The notes: a model not told the origin generated them from the letters alone. 64,000 nucleotides of DNA from Microglena sp. YARC (GCA_022414725.1 CM039462.1:6380021-6444020); one strand, 5' to 3'; counted from the first letter of the stretch, positions 1 to 13,944 are shown. Program-made: numbers and translations.

Positions 1-1
1 A

Positions 2-121
2 CTGATAGAGGCTGCATGGGCCAGCATTGAGCTCAAGTCTATCAATGCTCTTCATGCTGGATTCCAAGAGAGGTTGAAATTGGTGCACAATGAGGATGCG
101 AAGTGGTGCTCCCACCACTAA
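2..121 (+). CDS. Tc1/mariner-like transposase, C-terminal fragment cut by window edge
   Basis: The first 120 bases read in frame as the last 39 residues of the transposase, ending in DAKWCSHH and a TAA stop, identical to the end of the intact copy at 1503-2609. The rest lies outside the window, showing that the tandem array continues upstream. Confidence 0.85.
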   Translation: MIEAAWASIELKSINALHAGFQERLKLVHNEDAKWCSHH

Positions 122-767
122 GTATGACTGCTTTCAGATGTTGGGGTCTAGGTCTAGTGTGGCTCTAGTGTCACATAGAATACTGAGATGAATGGGCATG
201 CCATGAGTGGCATGATGAGCAAGGACTTGTTGTTGTTTGGGATGATAATAGTGACCCTTGAGTCCCAACTGCATGGCATGCACAACCTTGTCAATAAATA
301 TAAGAGTTGGGATTTTATGAGAATATTGATAACTATGTGTTACAAGACACTATCCATGTTCATGATCCCTCCCTTTGCAATTTGCCTCCCATCTCCACCA
401 ATGACCCAATAAGGAAGACTGCCATTCTGCAACACTCCAAGTACATGTTGGTATGTTCTTTGAAAGTGACAGTCAACAAGATTGACAAGGTTTGTGTAAT
501 ACAATACAATAATATCATACCTTCAAGGGCATGGGTAGGTCCATCTCTTATGCTGGACCAGGATTACCCGTATTTCTATTTAATTTTGTATATCCTATGT
601 GAAGAAGGATACATCCCCTTGGATATGGTTTGCAGTAAGGACCTTTTACAAGTAATTTAATGTCGTTTTGCATGTCCATCCTTCTGTAAGCTGAGCCTTC
701 TCTCCCCGTGCCCCAAATGGAATGTAAATAGGCTATTGACATTGCACACACGCCACTAGACTATAGC

Positions 768-1092
768 TTTAAAAAATGAAAGTGAACGGACCAAGTTGCA
801 AGCTTTGTTTGGGTAGCCACATGGCGTGTTTGGGGCATGCATGGAGTACACATACATGATAGGTAGAGCTGCCAGATGTGTTCCCTGGGCCACACACTTG
901 CTAGTATGTGCCAGATTACCCTACCTAAGCAGCCCTATTTGGGCATACCAAGATTAGAATCACACATGGTGTCCCTGAGGCATATCCAGACCTCCCCGCC
1001 CACATTTGTGTGTACTCAATGCACCCCCCAAGTATGCCATGTGGCTACCCAAACCAACCTTTCAACTTGGTCCGATGACTTCACCATTTAAA
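768..1092. repeat. Inverted ~85 bp arms (candidate transposon TIRs) at unit junction
   Basis: Bases 768-853 and 1006-1092 are imperfect reverse complements. The left arm carries CGGACCAAGTTG and GGGTAGCCACATGGC; the right arm carries the complements GCCATGTGGCTACCC and CAACTTGGTCCG. About 150 bases separate them. If the arms are terminal inverted repeats, one transposon runs from about 1006 to about 3342, and the spacer is the DNA between successive copies. The arrangement recurs in every unit, for example near 3257-3580 and 5746-6065. The spacer between arms is the same in each unit, which fits tandem duplication of element plus flank rather than independent insertions. Confidence 0.7.
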
Positions 1093-1502
1093 CGTCGCAT
1101 CCCGGTTATAGATCACCCAAGCGGGGCCGGCCCGAGTGCCGATCTCACGCGACCACCGTGCCTGGCCTTAGACATGAAGAAAACTGAGAGGGTAGAAGAC
1201 ACGCTCAGCCTAGGTTGTGCAGAAATGGTGCGGTATGGAAGATGAAATTCGCCAGAAACGTCGATGGGGTTGGTTACAAGCGTAACCATACGGGTCATCC
1301 TGGTACGCCCTATGCGCTCATTGGGTATAATATCCATAATTTGCGAAAGCGCGTTGTTCTAAGTGCTCTCATGAGGTACGGAAGGAGGATGAAGGTACTG
1401 TAAATGTACCGTCTTCCTTGGGCTTGGAAACGGGAGGCCTCGGCGTTGGAGCCATTTATAACCTTGTAAAAGTAGCATTTCGTATATTCCTACCCTCTTC
1501 CC

Positions 1503-2609
1503 ATGCCTCGAATTCCCAAGAGATTAAGTAGGGAACAACGGCAGTTGATAGTTGATCTGTCCCGGCAGGATTTCTCTAATGCTGCCATAGGTCGTCAGGT
1601 TCCGTGTAATCTAGAGACCGTTAGGAGATGGAAACCTGCCGAACAGCTGCAAGGATTGGAGAAAGTGGACCTCGGGGAAAAGCCTCGACAAGTTCCGCAG
1701 TCCCCTTACAAGCAGCCCGTGAGGACGAAGATCAAGAGGATGGCCAAGACTGGTCTCTCTTCAAGATCAATAGCCTCAACCCTCACCCAAAAGCATGGGA
1801 TCAGCATCTCTCACACCTCTGTGTGTAGGATTCTCCATGGAGGCAGGAAGCCTCTGACCTGGCTGAAGGTTGGCAATGAGAGGAGCCTAGGTGGTGTCAA
1901 CAAGAAAGCTAGAGTGGACTTCTGCCACAAGTGGAAAGACTACAGGTCCAATGCTTTTGATACTTGGGTCTTCCTGGATTCAAAGGACCTTTACTGCTAC
2001 AAATTTCAGTTTGGGATTCTTGATTATGCATGGCAAGATGTCTGCAAGAAGAAGGGCAGTGAGGCACCCCCACACTTGGGGGCCAAACCAGGGACACCTT
2101 GGGTGTTTAGGTTCTATGGGGCTGTGGGCAAGGACTTTAAGTCTAAGCTGCATTTTGTGCCTCCCTCCCCTGACCCTACAAACCTCAAACAGAAAAAGAG
2201 CTCTGAAACCTTCAAGTCAGAGCACTTCATTGAGATGATGAAAAATCTACATGAGGAGATCCAAACCTATACAGCTGGGAGGAGGGGGGGTGGCTACAAG
2301 CTCATCATGGATCATGCCAAGCAACACTTCTCCAAGGACAGCAGGCCTGCCTTGGATAAGATGGGTGTGAAGGTGGTTAAGGATTACCCAGCACAATACT
2401 GGGACTTGAACATCATTGAGAATGTATGGGGCATCCTCCAAGGCAAGATGTGCAGGAAGAATGCTAAGAGTGGACCTAACTGGAGGAAACTGATAGAGGC
2501 TGCATGGGCCAGCATTGAGCTCAAGTCTATCAATGCTCTTCATGCTGGATTCCAAGAGAGGTTGAAATTGGTGCACAATGAGGATGCGAAGTGGTGCTCC
2601 CACCACTAA
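1503..2609 (+). CDS. Tc1/mariner-like (IS630 superfamily) transposase, intact copy
   Basis: A 368-residue DDE transposase expected to cut and paste its own element at TA sites in the nucleus or virus factory. An N-terminal helix-turn-helix (about residues 8-50, RLSREQRQLIVDLSRQDFS then AAIGRQV and ETVRRWK) resembles the paired-like DNA-binding domain of Tc1. The catalytic triad is visible: Asp in VFLDSKDLY (about residue 160), Asp in LIMDHAKQH (about 270), and Glu in LNIIENVWG, with 35 residues between the second Asp and the Glu, close to the family's usual 34. The C-terminus is Cys/His rich (KWCSHH). The ATG follows an AT-rich stretch without an evident motif. This is the only uninterrupted copy in the array, so it could supply protein for the others. 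Confidence 0.9.
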   Translation: MPRIPKRLSREQRQLIVDLSRQDFSNAAIGRQVPCNLETVRRWKPAEQLQGLEKVDLGEKPRQVPQSPYKQPVRTKIKRMAKTGLSSRSIASTLTQKHGISISHTSVCRILHGGRKPLTWLKVGNERSLGGVNKKARVDFCHKWKDYRSNAFDTWVFLDSKDLYCYKFQFGILDYAWQDVCKKKGSEAPPHLGAKPGTPWVFRFYGAVGKDFKSKLHFVPPSPDPTNLKQKKSSETFKSEHFIEMMKNLHEEIQTYTAGRRGGGYKLIMDHAKQHFSKDSRPALDKMGVKVVKDYPAQYWDLNIIENVWGILQGKMCRKNAKSGPNWRKLIEAAWASIELKSINALHAGFQERLKLVHNEDAKWCSHH

Positions 2610-3992
2610 GTATGACTGCTTTCAGATGTTGGGGTCTAGGTCTAGTGTGGCTCTAGTGTCACATAGAATACTGAGATGAATGGGCATGCCATGAGTGGCA
2701 TGATGAGCAAGGACTTGTTGTTGTTTGGGATGATAATAGTGACCCTTGAGTCCCAACTGCATGGCATGCACAACCTTGTCAATAAATATAAGAGTTGGGA
2801 TTTTATGAGAATATTGATAACTATGTGTTACAAGACACTATCCATGTTCATGATCCCTCCCTTTGCAATTTGCCTCCCATCTCCACCAATGACCCAATAA
2901 GGAAGACTGCCATTCTGCAACACTCCAAGTACATGTTGGTATGTTCTTTGAAAGTGACAGTCAACAAGATTGACAAGGTTTTGTGTAATACAATACAATA
3001 ATATCATACCTTCAAGGGCATGGGTAGGTCCATCTCTTATGCTGGACCAGGATTACCCGTATTTCTATTTAATTTTGTATATCCTATGTGAAGAAGGATA
3101 CATCCCCTTGGATATGGTTTGCAGTAAGGACCTTTTACAAGTAATTTAATGTCGTTTTGCATGTCCATCCTTCTGTAAGCTGAGCCTTCTCTCCCCGTGC
3201 CCCAAATGGAATGTAAATAGGCTATTGACATTGCACACACGCCACTAGACTATAGCTTTAAAAAATGAAAGTGAACGGACCAAGTTGCAAGCTTTGTTTG
3301 GGTAGCCACATGGCGTGTTTGGGGCATGCATGGAGTACACATACATGATAGGTAGAGCTGCCAGATGTGTTCCCTGGGCCACACACTTGCTAGTATGTGC
3401 CAGATTACCCTACCTAAGCAGCCCTATTTGGGGCATACCAAGATTAGAATCACACATGGTGTCCCTGAGGCATATCCAGACCTCCCCGCCCACATTTGTG
3501 TGTACTCAATGCACCCCCCAAGTATGCCATGTGGCTACCCAAACCAACCTTTCAACTTGGTCCGATGACTTCACCATTTAAACGTCGCATCCCGGTTATA
3601 GATCACCCAAGCGGGGCCGGCCCGAGTGCCGATCTCACGCGACCACCGTGCCTGGCCTTAGACATGAAGAAAACTGAGAGGGTAGAAGACACGCTCAGCC
3701 TAGGTTGTGCAGAAATGGTGCGGTATGGAAGATGAAATTCGCCAGAAACGTCGATGGGGTTGGTTACAAGCGTAACCATACGGGTCATCCTGGTACGCCC
3801 TATGCGCTCATTGGGTATAATATCCATAATTTGCGAAAGCGCGTTGTTCTAAGTGCTCTCATGAGGTACGGAAGGAGGATGAAGGTACTGTAAATGTACC
3901 GTCTTCCTTGGGCTTGGAAACGGGAGGCCTCGGCGTTGGAGCCATTTATAACCTTGTAAAAGTAGCATTTCGTATATTCCTACCCTCTTCCC

Positions 3993-5098
3993 ATGCCTCG
4001 AATTCCCAAGAGATTAAGTAGGGAACAACGGCAGTTGATAGTTGATCTGTCCCGGCAGGATTTCTCTAATGCTGCCATAGGTCGTCAGGTTCCGTGTAAT
4101 CTAGAGACCGTTAGGAGATGGAAACCTGCCGAACAGCTGCAAGGATTGGAGAAAGTGGACCTCGGGGAAAAGCCTCGACAAGTTCCGCAGTCCCCTTACA
4201 AGCAGCCCGTGAGGACGAAGATCAAGAGGATGGCCAAGACTGGTCTCTCTTCAAGATCAATAGCCTCAACCCTCACCCAAAAGCATGGGATCAGCATCTC
4301 TCACACCTCTGTGTGTAGGATTCTCCATGGAGGCAGGAAGCCTCTGACCTGGCTGAAGGTTGGCAATGAGAGGAGCCTAGGTGGTGTCAACAAGAAAGCT
4401 AGAGTGGACTTCTGCCACAAGTGGAAAGACTACAGGTCCAATGCTTTTGATACTTGGGTCTTCCTGGATTCAAAGGACCTTTACTGCTACAAATTTCAGT
4501 TTGGGATTCTTGATTATGCATGGCAAGATGTCTGCAAGAAGAAGGGCAGTGAGGCACCCCCACACTTGGGGGCCAAACCAGGGACACCTTGGGTGTTTAG
4601 GTTCTATGGGGCTGTGGGCAAGGACTTTAAGTCTAAGCTGCATTTTTGTGCCTCCCTCCCTGACCCTACAAACCTCAAACAGAAAAAGAGCTCTGAAACC
4701 TTCAAGTCAGAGCACTTCATTGAGATGATGAAAAATCTACATGAGGAGATCCAAACCTATACAGCTGGGAGGAGGGGGGTGGCTACAAGCTCATCATGGA
4801 TCATGCCAAGCAACACTTCTCCAAGGACAGCAGGCCTGCCTTGGATAAGATGGGTGTGAAGGTGGTTAAGGATTACCCAGCACAATACTGGGACTTGAAC
4901 ATCATTGAGAATGTATGGGGCATCCTCCAAGGCAAGATGTGCAGGAAGAATGCTAAGAGTGGACCTAACTGGAGGAAACTGATAGAGGCTGCATGGGCCA
5001 GCATTGAGCTCAAGTCTATCAATGCTCTTCATGCTGGATTCCAAGAGAGGTTGAAATTGGTGCACAATGAGGATGCGAAGTGGTGCTCCCACCACTAA
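3993..5098 (+). pseudogene. Tc1/mariner-like transposase copy 2, frameshifted
   Basis: Near-identical to the intact copy through about residue 270 (ORF 3993-4859), but two compensating-looking changes occur near 4645-4665 (an extra T in a T-run, then a missing C) and one G is missing from a G-run near 4780, which throws the frame just before the second catalytic Asp. The remainder (from 4796) continues in another frame to the usual TAA. The lesions are homopolymer length changes, so read error is as plausible as real decay. Confidence 0.8.
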
Positions 5099-6477
5099 GT
5101 ATGACTGCTTTCAGATGTTGGGGTCTAGGTCTAGTGTGGCTCTAGTGTCACATAGAATACTGAGATGAATGGGCATGCCATGAGTGGCATGATGAGCAAG
5201 GACTTGTTGTTGTTTGGGATGATAATAGTGACCCTTGAGTCCCAACTGCATGGCATGCACAACCTTGTCAATAAATATAAGAGTTGGGATTTTATGAGAA
5301 TATTGATAACTATGTGTTACAAGACACTATCCATGTTCATGATCCCTCCCTTTGCAATTTGCCTCCCATCTCCACCAATGACCCAATAAGGAAGACTGCC
5401 ATTCTGCAACACTCCAAGTACATGTTGGTATGTTCTTTGAAAGTGACAGTCAACAAGATTGACAAGGTTTGTGTAATACAATACAATAATATCATACCTT
5501 CAAGGGCATGGGTAGGTCCATCTCTTATGCTGGACCAGGATTACCCGTATTTCTATTTAATTTTGTATATCCTATGTGAAGAAGGATACATCCCCTTGGA
5601 TATGGTTTGCAGTAAGGACCTTTTACAAGTAATTTAATGTCGTTTTGCATGTCCATCCTTCTGTAAGCTGAGCCTTCTCTCCCCGTGCCCCAAATGGAAT
5701 GTAAATAGGCTATTGACATTGCACACACGCCACTAGACTATAGCTTTAAAAAATGAAAGTGAACGGACCAAGTTGCAAGCTTTGTTTGGGTAGCCACATG
5801 GCGTGTTTGGGGCATGCATGGAGTACACATACATGATAGGTAGAGCTGCCAGATGTGTTCCCTGGGCCACACACTTGCTAGTATGTGCCAGATTACCCTA
5901 CCTAAGCAGCCCTATTTGGGCATACCAAGATTAGAATCACACATGGTGTCCCTGAGGCATATCCAGACCTCCCCGCCCACATTTGTGTGTACTCAATGCA
6001 CCCCCAAGTATGCCATGTGGCTACCCAAACCAACCTTTCAACTTGGTCCGATGACTTCACCATTTAAACGTCGCATCCCGGTTATAGATCACCCAAGCGG
6101 GGCCGGCCGAGTGCCGATCTCACGCGACCACCGTGCCTGGCCTTAGACATGAAGAAAACTGAGAGGGTAGAAGACACGCTCAGCCTAGGTTGTGCAGAAA
6201 TGGTGCGGTATGGAAGATGAAATTCGCCAGAAACGTCGATGGGGTTGGTTACAAGCGTAACCATACGGGTCATCCTGGTACGCCCTATGCGCTCATTGGG
6301 TATAATATCCATAATTTGCGAAAGCGCGTTGTTCTAAGTGCTCTCATGAGGTACGGAAGGAGGATGAAGGTACTGTAAATGTACCGTCTTCCTTGGGCTT
6401 GGAAACGGGAGGCCTCGGCGTTGGAGCCATTTATAACCTTGTAAAAGTAGCATTTCGTATATTCCTACCCTCTTCCC

Positions 6478-7585
6478 ATGCCTCGAATTCCCAAGAGATT
6501 AAGTAGGGAACAACGGCAGTTGATAGTTGATCTGTCCCGGCAGGATTTCTCTAATGCTGCCATAGGTCGTCAGGTTCCGTGTAATCTAGAGACCGTTAGG
6601 AGATGGAAACCTGCCGAACAGCTGCAAGGATTGGAGAAAGTGGACCTCGGGGAAAAAGCCTCGACAAGTTCCGCAGTCCCCTTACAAGCAGCCCGTGAGG
6701 ACGAAGATCAAGAGGATGGCCAAGACTGGTCTCTCTTCAAGATCAATAGCCTCAACCCTCACCCAAAAGCATGGGATCAGCATCTCTCACACCTCTGTGT
6801 GTAGGATTCTCCATGGAGGCAGGAAGCCTCTGACCTGGCTGAAGGTTGGCAATGAGAGGAGCCTAGGTGGTGTCAACAAGAAAGCTAGAGTGGACTTCTG
6901 CCACAAGTGGAAAGACTACAGGTCCAATGCTTTTGATACTTGGGTCTTCCTGGATTCAAAGGACCTTTACTGCTACAAATTTCAGTTTGGGATTCTTGAT
7001 TATGCATGGCAAGATGTCTGCAAGAAGAAGGGCAGTGAGGCACCCCCACACTTGGGGGCCAAACCAGGGACACCTTGGGTGTTTAGGTTCTATGGGGCTG
7101 TGGGCAAGGACTTTAAGTCTAAGCTGCATTTTGTGCCTCCCTCCCTGACCCTACAAACCTCAAACAGAAAAAGAGCTCTGAAACCTTCAAGTCAGAGCAC
7201 TTCATTGAGATGATGAAAAATCTACATGAGGAGATCCAAACCTATACAGCTGGGAGGAGGGGGGGTGGCTACAAGCTCATCATGGATCATGCCAAGCAAC
7301 ACTTCTCCAAGGACAGCAGGCCTGCCTTGGATAAGATGGGTGTGAAGGTGGTTAAGGATTACCCAGCACAATACTGGGACTTGAACATCATTGAGAATGT
7401 ATGGGGCATCCTCCAAGGCAAGATGTGCAGGAAGAATGCTAAGAGTGGACCTAACTGGAGGAAACTGATAGAGGCTGCATGGGCCAGCATTGAGCTCAAG
7501 TCTATCAATGCTCTTCATGCTGGATTCCAAGAGAGGTTGAAATTGGTGCACAATGAGGATGCGAAAGTGGTGCTCCCACCACTAA
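6478..7585 (+). pseudogene. Tc1/mariner-like transposase copy 3, frameshifted
   Basis: Same start context as the intact copy. An extra A in the run near 6652 shifts the frame after about 58 residues. The second segment (about 6695-7213) holds the first catalytic Asp and loses frame again near 7140 in a C-run. The third (7210 onward) holds the second Asp and the Glu, and an extra A near 7566 alters the last residues. Three to four single-base homopolymer changes; the amino-acid content is otherwise unchanged. Confidence 0.8.
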
Positions 7586-8963
7586 GTATGACTGCTTTCA
7601 GATGTTGGGGTCTAGGTCTAGTGTGGCTCTAGTGTCACATAGAATACTGAGATGAATGGGCATGCCATGAGTGGCATGATGAGCAAGGACTTGTTGTTGT
7701 TTTGGGATGATAATAGTGACCCTTGAGTCCCAACTGCATGGCATGCACAACTTGTCAATAAATATAAGAGTTGGGATTTTATGAGAATATTGATAACTAT
7801 GTGTTACAAAGACACTATCCATGTTCATGATCCCTCCCTTTGCAATTTGCCTCCCATCTCCACCAATGACCCAATAAGGAAGACTGCCATTCTGCAACAC
7901 TCCAAGTACATGTTGGTATGTTCTTTGAAAGTGACAGTCAACAAGATTGACAAGGTTTGTGTAATACAATACAATAATATCATACCTTCAAGGGCATGGG
8001 TAGGTCCATCTCTTATGCTGGACCAGGATTACCCGTATTTCTATTTAATTTTGTATATCCTATGTGAAGAAGGATACATCCCTTGGATATGGTTTGCAGT
8101 AAGGACCTTTTACAAGTAATTTAATGTCGTTTTGCATGTCCATCCTTCTGTAAGCTGAGCCTTCTCTCCCCGTGCCCCAAATGGAATGTAAATAGGCTAT
8201 TGACATTGCACACACGCCACTAGACTATAGCTTTAAAAAATGAAAGTGAACGGACCAAGTTGCAAGCTTTGTTTGGGTAGCCACATGGCGTGTTTGGGGC
8301 ATGCATGGAGTACACATACATGATAGGTAGAGCTGCAGATGTGTTCCTGGGCCACACACTTGCTAGTATGTGCCAGATTACCCTACCTAAGCAGCCTATT
8401 TGGGGCATACCAAGATTAGAATCACACATGGTGTCCCTGAGGCATATCCAGACCTCCCCGCCCACATTTGTGTGTACTCAATGCACCCCCCAAGTATGCC
8501 ATGTGGCTACCCAAACCAACCTTTCAACTTGGTCCGATGACTTCACCATTTAAACGTCGCATCCCGGTTATAGATCACCAAGCGGGGCCGGCCGAGTGCC
8601 GATCTCACGCGACCACCGTGCCTGGCCTTAGACATGAAGAAAACTGAGAGGGTAGAAGACACGCTCAGCCTAGGTTGTGCAGAAATGGTGCGGTATGGAA
8701 GATGAAATTCGCCAGAAACGTCGATGGGGTTGGTTACAAGCGTAACCATACGGGTCATCCTGGTACGCCCTATGCGCTCATTGGGTATAATATCCATAAT
8801 TTGCGAAAGCGCGTTGTTCTAAGTGCTCTCATTGAGGTACGGAAGGAGGATGAAGGTACTGTAAATGTACCGTCTTCCTTGGGCTTGGAAACGGGAGGCC
8901 TCGGCGTTGGAGCCATTTATAACCTTGTAAAAGTAGCATTTCGTATATTCCTACCCTCTTCCC

Positions 8964-10070
8964 ATGCTCGAATTTCCAAGAGATTAAGTAGGGAACAACG
9001 GCAGTTGATAGTTGATTCTGTCCCGGCAGGATTTCTCTAATGCTGCATAGGTCGTCAGGTTCCGTGTAATCTAGAGACCGTTAGGAGATGGAAACCTGCC
9101 GAACAGCTGCAAGGATTGGAGAAAGTGGACCTCGGGGAAAAGCCTCGACAAGTTCCGCAGTCCCCTTAACAAGCAGCCCGTGAGGACGAAGATCAAGAGG
9201 ATGGCCAAGACTGGTCTCTCTTCAAGATCAATAGCCTCAACCCTCACCCAAAAGCATGGATCAGCATCTCTCACACCTCTGTGTGTAGGATTCTCCATGG
9301 AGGCAGGAAGCCTCTGACCTGGCTGAAGGTTGGCAATGAGAGGAGCCTAGGTGGTGTCAACAAGAAAGCTAGAGTGGACTTCTGCCACAAGTGGAAAGAC
9401 TACAGGTCCAATGCTTTTGATACTTGGGGTCTTCCTGGATTCAAAGGACCTTTACTGCTACAAATTTCAGTTTGGGATTCTTGATTATGCATGGCAAGAT
9501 GTCTGCAAGAAGAAGGGCAGTGAGGCACCCCCACACTTGGGGGCCAAACCAGGGACACCTTGGTGTTTAGGTTCTATGGGGCTGTGGGCAAGGACTTTAA
9601 GTCTAAGCTGCATTTTGTGGCCTCCCTCCCCTGACCCTACAAACCTCAAACAGAAAAAGAGCTCTGAAACCTTCAAGTCAGAGCACTTCATTGAGATGAT
9701 GAAAAATCTACATGAGGAGATCCAAACCTATACAGCTGGGAGGAGGGGGGGTGGCTACAAGCTCATCATGGATCATGCCAAGCAAACACTTCTCCAAGGA
9801 CAGCAGGCCTGCCTTGGATAAGATGGGTGTGAAGGTGGTTAAGGATTACCCAGCACAATACTGGGACTTGAACATCATTGAGAATGTATGGGGCATCCTC
9901 CAAGGCAAGATGTGCAGGAAGAATGCTAAGAGTGGACCTAACTGGAGGAAACTGATAGAGGCTGCATGGGCCAGCATTGAGCTCAAGTCTATCAATGCTC
10001 TTCATGCTGGATTCCAAGAGAGGTTGAAATTGGTGCACAATGAGGATGCGAAGTGGTGCTCCACCACTAA
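8964..10070 (+). pseudogene. Tc1/mariner-like transposase copy 4, multiply frameshifted
   Basis: The start reads ATGCTCGAAT rather than ATGCCTCGAAT, losing a C immediately after the ATG. Further single-base changes occur near 9017, 9046, 9168, 9260, 9427, 9563, 9618 and 9785. All catalytic segments can be found but in different frames. The family signature LNIIENVWG lies near 9870-9895. Confidence 0.75.
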
Positions 10071-11449
10071 GTATGACTGCTTTCAGATGTTGGGGTCTAG
10101 GTCTAGTGTGGCTCTAGTGTCACATAGAATACTGAGATGAATGGGCATGCCATGAGTGGCATGATGAGCAAGGACTTGTTGTTGTTTGGGATGATAATAG
10201 TGACCCTTGAGTCCCAACTGCATGGCATGCACAACCTTGTCAATAAATATAAGAGTTGGGATTTTATGAGAATATTGATAACTATGTGTTACAAGACACT
10301 ATCCATGTTCATGATCCTCCTTTGCAATTTGCCTCCCATCTCCACCAATGACCCAATAAGGAAGACTGCCATTCTGCAACACTCCAAGTACATGTTGGTA
10401 TGTTCTTTGAAAGTGACAGTCAACAAGATTGACAAGTTTGTGTAATACAATACAATATATCATACCTTCAAGGGCATGGGTAGGTCCATCTCTTATGCTG
10501 GACCAGGATTACCCGTATTTCTATTTAATTTTGTATATCCTATGTGAAGAAGGATACATCCCCTTGGATATGGTTTGCAGTAAGGACCTTTTACAAGTAA
10601 TTTAATGTCGTTTGCATGTCCATCCTTCTGTAAGCTGAGCCTTCTCTCCCCGTGCCCCAAATGGAATGTAAATAGGCTATTGACATTGCACACACGCCAC
10701 TAGACTATAGCTTTAAAAAATGAAAGTGAACGGACCAAGTTGCAAGCTTTGTTTGGGTAGCCACATGGCGTGTTTGGGCATGCATGGAGTACACATACAT
10801 GATAGGTAGAGCTTGCCAGATGTGTTGCCCTGGGCCACACACTTGCTAGTATGTGCCAGATTACCCTACCTAAGCAGCCCTATTTGGGCATACCAAGATT
10901 AGAATCACACATGGTGCCTGAGGCATATCCAGACCTCCCCGCCCACAATTTGTGTGTACTCAATGCACCCCAAGTATGCCCATGTGGCTACCCAAACCAA
11001 CCTTTCAACTTGGTCCGATGACTTCACCATTTAAAACGTCGCATCCCGGTTATAGATCACCAAGCGGGGCCGGCCCGAGTGCCGATCTCACGCGACCCAC
11101 CGTGCCTGGCCTTAGACATGAAAGAAAACTGAGAGGGTAGAAGACACGCTCAGCCTAGGTTGTGCAGAAATGGTGCGGTATGGAAGATGAAATTCGCCAG
11201 AAACGTCGATGGGGTTGGTTACAAGCGTAACCATACGGGTCATCCTGGTACGCCCTATGCGCTCATTGGGTATAATATCCATAATTTTGCGAAAAGCGCG
11301 TTGTTCTAAGTGCTCTCATGAAGGTACGGAAGGAGGATGAAGGTACTGTAAATGTACCGTCTTCCTTGGGCTTGGAAACGGGAGGCCTCGGCGTTGGAGC
11401 CATTTATAACCTTGTAAAAGTAGCATTTCGTATATTCCTACCTCTTCCC

Positions 11450-12551
11450 ATGCCTCGAATTCCCAAGAGATTAAGTAGGGAACAACGGCAGTTGATAGTT
11501 GATCTGTCCGGCAGGATTTCTCTAATGCTGCCATAGGTCGTCAGGTTCCGTGTAATCTAGAGACCGTTAGGAGATGGAAACCTGCCGAACAGCTGCAAGG
11601 ATTGGAGAAAGTGGACCTCGGGAAAAGCCTCGACAAGTTCCGCAGTCCCCTTACAAGCAGCCCGTGAGGACGAAGATCAAGAGGATGGCCAAGACTGGTC
11701 TCTTTCAAGATCAATAGCCTCAACCCTCACCCAAAAGCATGGGATCAGCATCTCTCACACCTCTGTGTGTAGGATTCTCCATGGAGGCAGGAAGCTCTGA
11801 CCTGGCTGAAGTTGGCAATGAGAGGAGCCTAGGTGGTGTCAACAAGAAGCTAGAGTGGACTTCTGCCACAAGTGGAAAGACTACAGGTCCAATGCTTTTG
11901 ATACTGGGTCTTCCTGGATTCAAAGGACCTTTACTGCTACAAATTTCAGTTTGGGATTCTTGATTATTGCATGGCAAGATGTCTGCAAGAAGAAGGGCAG
12001 TGAGGCACCCCCACAACTTGGGGCCAAACCAGGGACACCTTGGGTGTTTAGGTTCTATGGGGCTGTGGGCAAGGACTTTAAGTCTAAGCTGCATTTTTGT
12101 GCCTCCCTCCCCTGACCCTAAAAACCTCAAACAGAAAAAGAGCTCTGAAACCTTCAAGTCAGAGCACTTCATTGAGATGATGAAAATCTACATGAGGAGA
12201 TCCAAACCTATACAGCTGGGAGGAGGGGGGGTGGCTACAAGCTCATCATGGATCATGCCAAGCAACACTTCTCCAAGGACAGCAGGCCTGCCTTGGATAA
12301 GATGGGTGTGAAGGTTGGTTAAGGGATTACCCAGCACAATACTGGGACTTGAACATCATTGAGAATGTATGGGGCATCCTCCAAGGCAAGATGTGCAGGA
12401 AGAATGCTAAGAGTGGACCTAACTGGAGGAAACTGATAGAGCTGCATGGGCCAGCATTGAGCTCAAGTCTATCAATGCTCTTCATGCTGGATTCCAAGAG
12501 AGGTTGAAATTGGTGCACAATGAGGATGCGAAGTGGTGCTCCCACCACTAA
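11450..12551 (+). pseudogene. Tc1/mariner-like transposase copy 5, multiply frameshifted
   Basis: About ten single-base indels relative to the intact copy, for example near 11510, 11622, 11704, 11793, 11810, 11847, 11905, 11967 and 12316. Long stretches remain at near-100% identity between indels and substitutions are rare. That pattern is unlike ordinary neutral decay, where substitutions dominate, and suggests unpolished long-read consensus. Confidence 0.75.
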
Positions 12552-13944
12552 GTATGACTGCTTTCAGATGTTGGGGTCTAGGTCTAGTGTGGCTCTAGTG
12601 TCACATAGAATACTGAGATGAATGGGCATGCCATGAGTGGCATGATGAGCAGGACTTGTTGTTGTTTGGATGATAATAGTGACCCTTGATCCCAACTGCA
12701 TGGCATGCACAACCTTGTCAATAAATATAAGAGTTGGGGATTTTATGAGAATATTGATAACTATGTGTTACAAGACACTATCCATGTTCATGATCCCTCC
12801 CTTTGCAATTTGCCTCCCATCTCCACCAATGACCCAATAAGGAAGACTGCCATTCTGCAACACTCCAAGTACATGTTGGTATGTTCTTTGAAAGTGACAG
12901 TCAACAAGATTGACAAGGTTTTGTGTAATACAATACAATAATATCATACCTTCAAGGGCATGGGTAGGTCCATCTCTTATGCTGGACCAGGATTACCCGT
13001 ATTTCTATTTAATTTTGTATATCCTATGTGAAGAAGGATACATCCCTTGGATATGGTTTGCAGTAAGGACCTTTTACAAGTAATTTAATGTCGTTTTGCA
13101 TGTCCATCCTTCTGTAAGCTGAGCCTTCTCTCCCCGTGCCCCAAATGGAATGTAAATAGGCTATTGACATTGCACACACGCCACTAGACTATAGCTTTAA
13201 AAAATGAAAGTGAACGGACCAAGTTTGCAAGCTTTGTTTGGGTAGCCACATGGCGTGTTTGGGGCATGCATGGAGTACACATACATGATAGGTAGAGCTG
13301 CCAGATGTGTTCCCTGGGCCACACACTTGCTAGTATGTGCCAGATTACCCTACCTAAGCAGCCCTATTTGGGCATACCAAGATTAGAATCACACATGGTG
13401 TCCCTGAGGCATATCCAGACCTCCCCGCCCACATTTGTGTGTACTCAATTGCACCCCCCAAGTATGCCATGTGGCTACCCAAACCAAACCTTTCCCAACT
13501 TGGTCCGATGACTTCACCATTTAAAACGTACGCATCCCGGTTATAGATCACCCAGCGGGGCCGGCCCGAGTGCCGATCTCACGCGACCACCGTTGCCTGG
13601 CCTTAGACATGAAGAAAACTGAGAGGGTAGAAGACACGCTCAGCCTAGGTTTTGTGCAGAAATGGTGCGGTATGGAAGATGAAATTCGCCAGAAACGTCG
13701 ATGGGGGTTGGTTACAAGCGTAACCATACGGGTCATCCTTGGTACGCCCTATGCGCTCATTGGTATAATATCCATAATTGTGCGAAAGCGCGTTGTTCTA
13801 AGTGCTCTCATGAGGTACGGAAGGTAGGATGAAGTACTGTAAATGTACCCGTCTTCCTTGGGCTTGGAAACGAGGCTCCTCGGCGTTGGAGCCATTTTAT
13901 AACCTTGTAAAAGTAGCATTTCGTATATTCCCTACCCTCTTCCC

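Noticed and set aside
188..660. Short ORFs between transposase copies (MNGHAMSGMMSKD and others), recurring each 2.49 kb
   Set aside because: Repeated only because the unit is repeated; overlapping frames, no domains, no conservation beyond DNA identity.
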